Positions 19,228-21,422 of a stretch of 21,422 nt of DNA are shown in pieces. The translations under genes and the position numbers were made by a program. Numbering within the stretch: the first letter of the stretch is position 1; each line of letters opens with the position of its first letter. Under the pieces are notes generated by a model. It worked only from the letters and a program-made list of their open reading frames with translations. It ran no database searches and was not told where the DNA came from. Source of the stretch: Phallusia fumigata (taxonomy: Eukaryota > Chordata > Ascidiacea > Phlebobranchia > Ascidiidae); contig QXVZ01027345.1 in NCBI GenBank assembly GCA_008931825.1, positions 1 through 21,422 of the forward strand. Direction: 5' to 3'.

Positions 19228-19735
19228 TGCTACCGACAACGCAACGCTCTTGTGAATTATAAATGGTTCAGATCGAATGCGGATAAAATTGTTGTAAGGT
19301 CAATAAGGCATAGCCTGTCCACGTATTAAATCTAAACCTAAAGGTGACTTTAGTTTACTCGGTAAAAAAATACTTGTTGGCAATGTACCTTGTTTGTTTG
19401 ACCCGCAGTAGCCTCTCGGGCGGAGTCTAGTCGCCCGTCTGGGGTCGAGACTGACCATTTTGTACGTGATGTCACGTAATTCGAGTCGCGTAAAATATTA
19501 GTATCAGAAATCTCCGTTAACATTGCTGTTACTTACAAAACGTAGCATTTTGTCGTATATTTGTCAGATAAACTTTAAACAAGATACCATTCCTGATTTA
19601 ACCATGTCACTAAAGCGGTGCATTGATTGTCACTACCTTTTCGAAATCAGCATGTTTGTAACACAACGATGTGCAACATGCATTGGGCGACAATTGTGTG
19701 ACTTGTAAGGCAGCGTTGATCTACAGTACTTTCTT
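19228..19735. repeat. Repeat module C, copy 3
   Basis: Matches 15186-15660 and 21340-21422. It carries CGGGCG with CGCCCG (19417-19437, nine-base loop), the GTCTGGGGTCGAGAC hairpin (19437-19451) and a TACGTGATGTCACGTA palindrome (19463-19478) in succession. Confidence 0.8.
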
Positions 19736-19789
19736 ACATGTTGTTAACTCCAGCAATCATAATGGAGAGGTGTTTTAACGAATTCAAAC

Positions 19790-20010
19790 CGATAGATCCG
19801 TAAGGGTCGTATCCTTCTCGTAGAATGAATTCACAACCTTTTGCTGTTGCAGAAAATGTGTGATGACGTCATTACCGTGCGACGAAAGAGGTTATTTCTA
19901 AAATTCCTAAATCGCCCCACCATTGGGCAAACGACCGTTGGTCACTTGATTCAAGCTTCCTTTGTATAGATAAGAGCAACTGTTGTTTATTGTCTGAGCC
20001 TAAAACAGAG
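19790..20010. repeat. Repeat modules D and E, copy 3
   Basis: Contains GTAGAATGAATTCACAACC, TGTGATGACGTCATTACCGT and TAGATAAGAGCAACTGTTG, matching the 16.2- and 18.0-kb copies. It lacks the 23-bp palindrome of the 16.2-kb copy. Confidence 0.65.
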
Positions 20011-20154
20011 AATTCCAACACTGTTAGTGCCAGTGGCTTGTCGCTGTTGTTATAGCGTGGTGCATAGACGTCGATTTTTTAGCATATAGTTTTTTCAGGT
20101 GGGGTGGCGAAATGAATAAATCCAAGCAGTTTGACACAAGATCTAGTTACACAA

Positions 20155-20217
20155 CATACGTTGTTTCGTGGCAGACTGGTTGCAGAGCACTGGGCTACAA
20201 AATAAAGTGTGGGGGGT
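20155..20217. repeat. Leader repeat F, copy 2
   Basis: Counterpart of 18505-18562, again immediately before module B. Confidence 0.85.
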
Positions 20218-20582
20218 TAAGGAAAGCGATACCCGTCTACCTACAAATATGCGTTGTTAATTTGACCGGCAGTAGCTACCACTCTCCCACAATAAGTCCA
20301 GGCTCGTCTGGGGTCGAGACTAGTTGAACGTGATGTCACGTAGTTGAACGCGGATTGGGTTAAGTCTGCTGTCAGAAATTTTCGTAAACATTGCTGAACT
20401 TGCGTTGCGTTGCAGTTTGTCGTAAATTAATTGAAAGCGCTTTTGACATGAATACCATGAGCGATGTAAAGAAAGATATGTATTCCACACTATTGAAAAA
20501 ATGTCAAAAATCGACGCCGATTGCCCCGAAAAATACGTTTTTGCGTGAGATATCGAAACCTTTTTTTTTTCAATACATGTAG
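20218..20582. repeat. Repeat module B, copy 3
   Basis: Close match to the two other B copies. The hairpin is at 20306-20320 and the palindrome follows at about 20328-20343. Small offsetting length changes in A runs separate it from copy 1. Confidence 0.85.
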
Positions 20583-21290
20583 CGACCCACATGGTAAATC
20601 TGCAGGAGAAATGTTTTCCGGTTGCTCCGACCAGTGTTTTGTTAAATTCCATCACTAGGACGCCGCCGCAAAAACCGACTTCGGCGGGGAAATTTGCAGT
20701 TTGATTTCATCGCACCTTGATATGTGATATGGCAACTTGGGGTTTTTGTGGGAATTAAAACACCAAATTTTTAGTTTAGGCTAGGGGTCTTAAACACGCG
20801 GCTCGTCAGGTGATTTTGAGCGTCCGTTGAAGCATTTTGAAATTTCGAGTGATTTGTTTTACTTGGGGTTAATTAAAGTGCCCCGCAAACGTGTCCATGT
20901 AATTCATCAAGCTGAAGTTACATTTTCACACCAAACCGAAACTTCACTAAAAAAAGCGGCTGCCAAAGTGCATTAGAACAGGCGGGAGAGGTAGTACCAC
21001 CATTCGGAGAAATGATACAAATACGATGAGACAATCAAACCTGCTTTGCTGTATTTCTAACATCAGAAATCCGCATAAACATTTACATGGAATGTTCATA
21101 AACACGGAGTTATCGCATTCCAACTCGACAACGACTGATAATTTCTCCGTAAAGGATCGCGTGTTTAATGTCAACACTATGAAACATTTCAAAACCTTCT
21201 AGTTTTTGCGTCCAAGTACCTTTGTAACCTAAGCCAACTTGGTTGAAAGCAGAAATATTTGCAAGCCGCATAAACAATATGTCAACGCAG
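20583..21290. repeat. Repeat module A, copy 3
   Basis: Starts as copy 2 does (GGTAAATCTGCAGGAGAAAT) and continues through a hAT-like segment (TAGGGGTCTTAAACACGCGG) to the common tail GTGTTTAATGTCAACACTAT. Relative to copy 2 it lacks about 170 bp after 21013. Confidence 0.8.
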
Positions 21291-21308
21291 CAATTTGTAA
21301 AGATTTTG

Positions 21309-21422
21309 TGTTGGGCGACAATTGTGTGACTTGTAAGGCAGCGTTGTACCTTGTTTGTTTGACCCGCAGTAGCCTCTCGGGCGGAGTCTAGACGCTCGTC
21401 TGGGGGTCGAGACTGACCGTTG
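21309..21422. repeat. Mosaic junction and start of another module C
   Basis: 21309-21345 repeats 19680-19716 (TTGGGCGACAATTGTGTGAC and on). It then switches to GTTTGTTTGACCCGCAGTAG, which in copy 3 lies upstream of that block. The window ends inside the hairpin-palindrome segment (hairpin 21398-21413). Confidence 0.75.

Overview
The window looks like animal genomic DNA, most likely from a tunicate such as a sea squirt. It is AT-rich, intron-bearing and full of transposons. The tunicate call is inference: it rests on the very short introns (about 58-144 nt), a THAP-type P-superfamily transposase with about a dozen small exons (P elements with many small exons are known from Ciona), and the density of short non-autonomous elements. 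No confident host gene, rRNA or CRISPR is present.

Layout. 1-1416: no recognisable gene. 1417-5627: a nearly complete 4.2-kb P-superfamily DNA transposon bounded by 30-bp terminal inverted repeats (29/30 matched). It carries two convergent genes. The left gene (+, 12 exons, 1569-4553) encodes a 638-residue THAP domain plus catalytic core with all three acidic residues. The right gene (-, one exon, 5442-4588) encodes 284 residues resembling the C-terminal part of THAP9/P-type transposases. The stop codons are only 34 bp apart. 5695-6390: a decayed non-LTR retrotransposon tail (-), into whose 3' region the P element seems to have inserted. 6390-7245: a TTAA-flanked MITE and a foldback cluster. 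7246-11640: mostly unassigned DNA with a tRNA-like remnant, a possible chain of small host-gene exons and a hAT-like remnant. 11640-21422: a non-coding mosaic of repeat modules, most present in two to four diverged copies in partly conserved order, with a hairpin-plus-palindrome motif seen nine times.

How it fits together. The main point is the P-superfamily element. Catalytic core and C-terminal domain, normally one polypeptide, lie in two head-to-head-facing genes between one pair of inverted repeats, so an active transposase would have to be assembled from two chains. The two products sum to 922 residues, close to the roughly 900 of a full-length THAP9. A single N at 3366 flanked by a 167-bp exact duplication looks like an assembly overlap and does not break the true gene.
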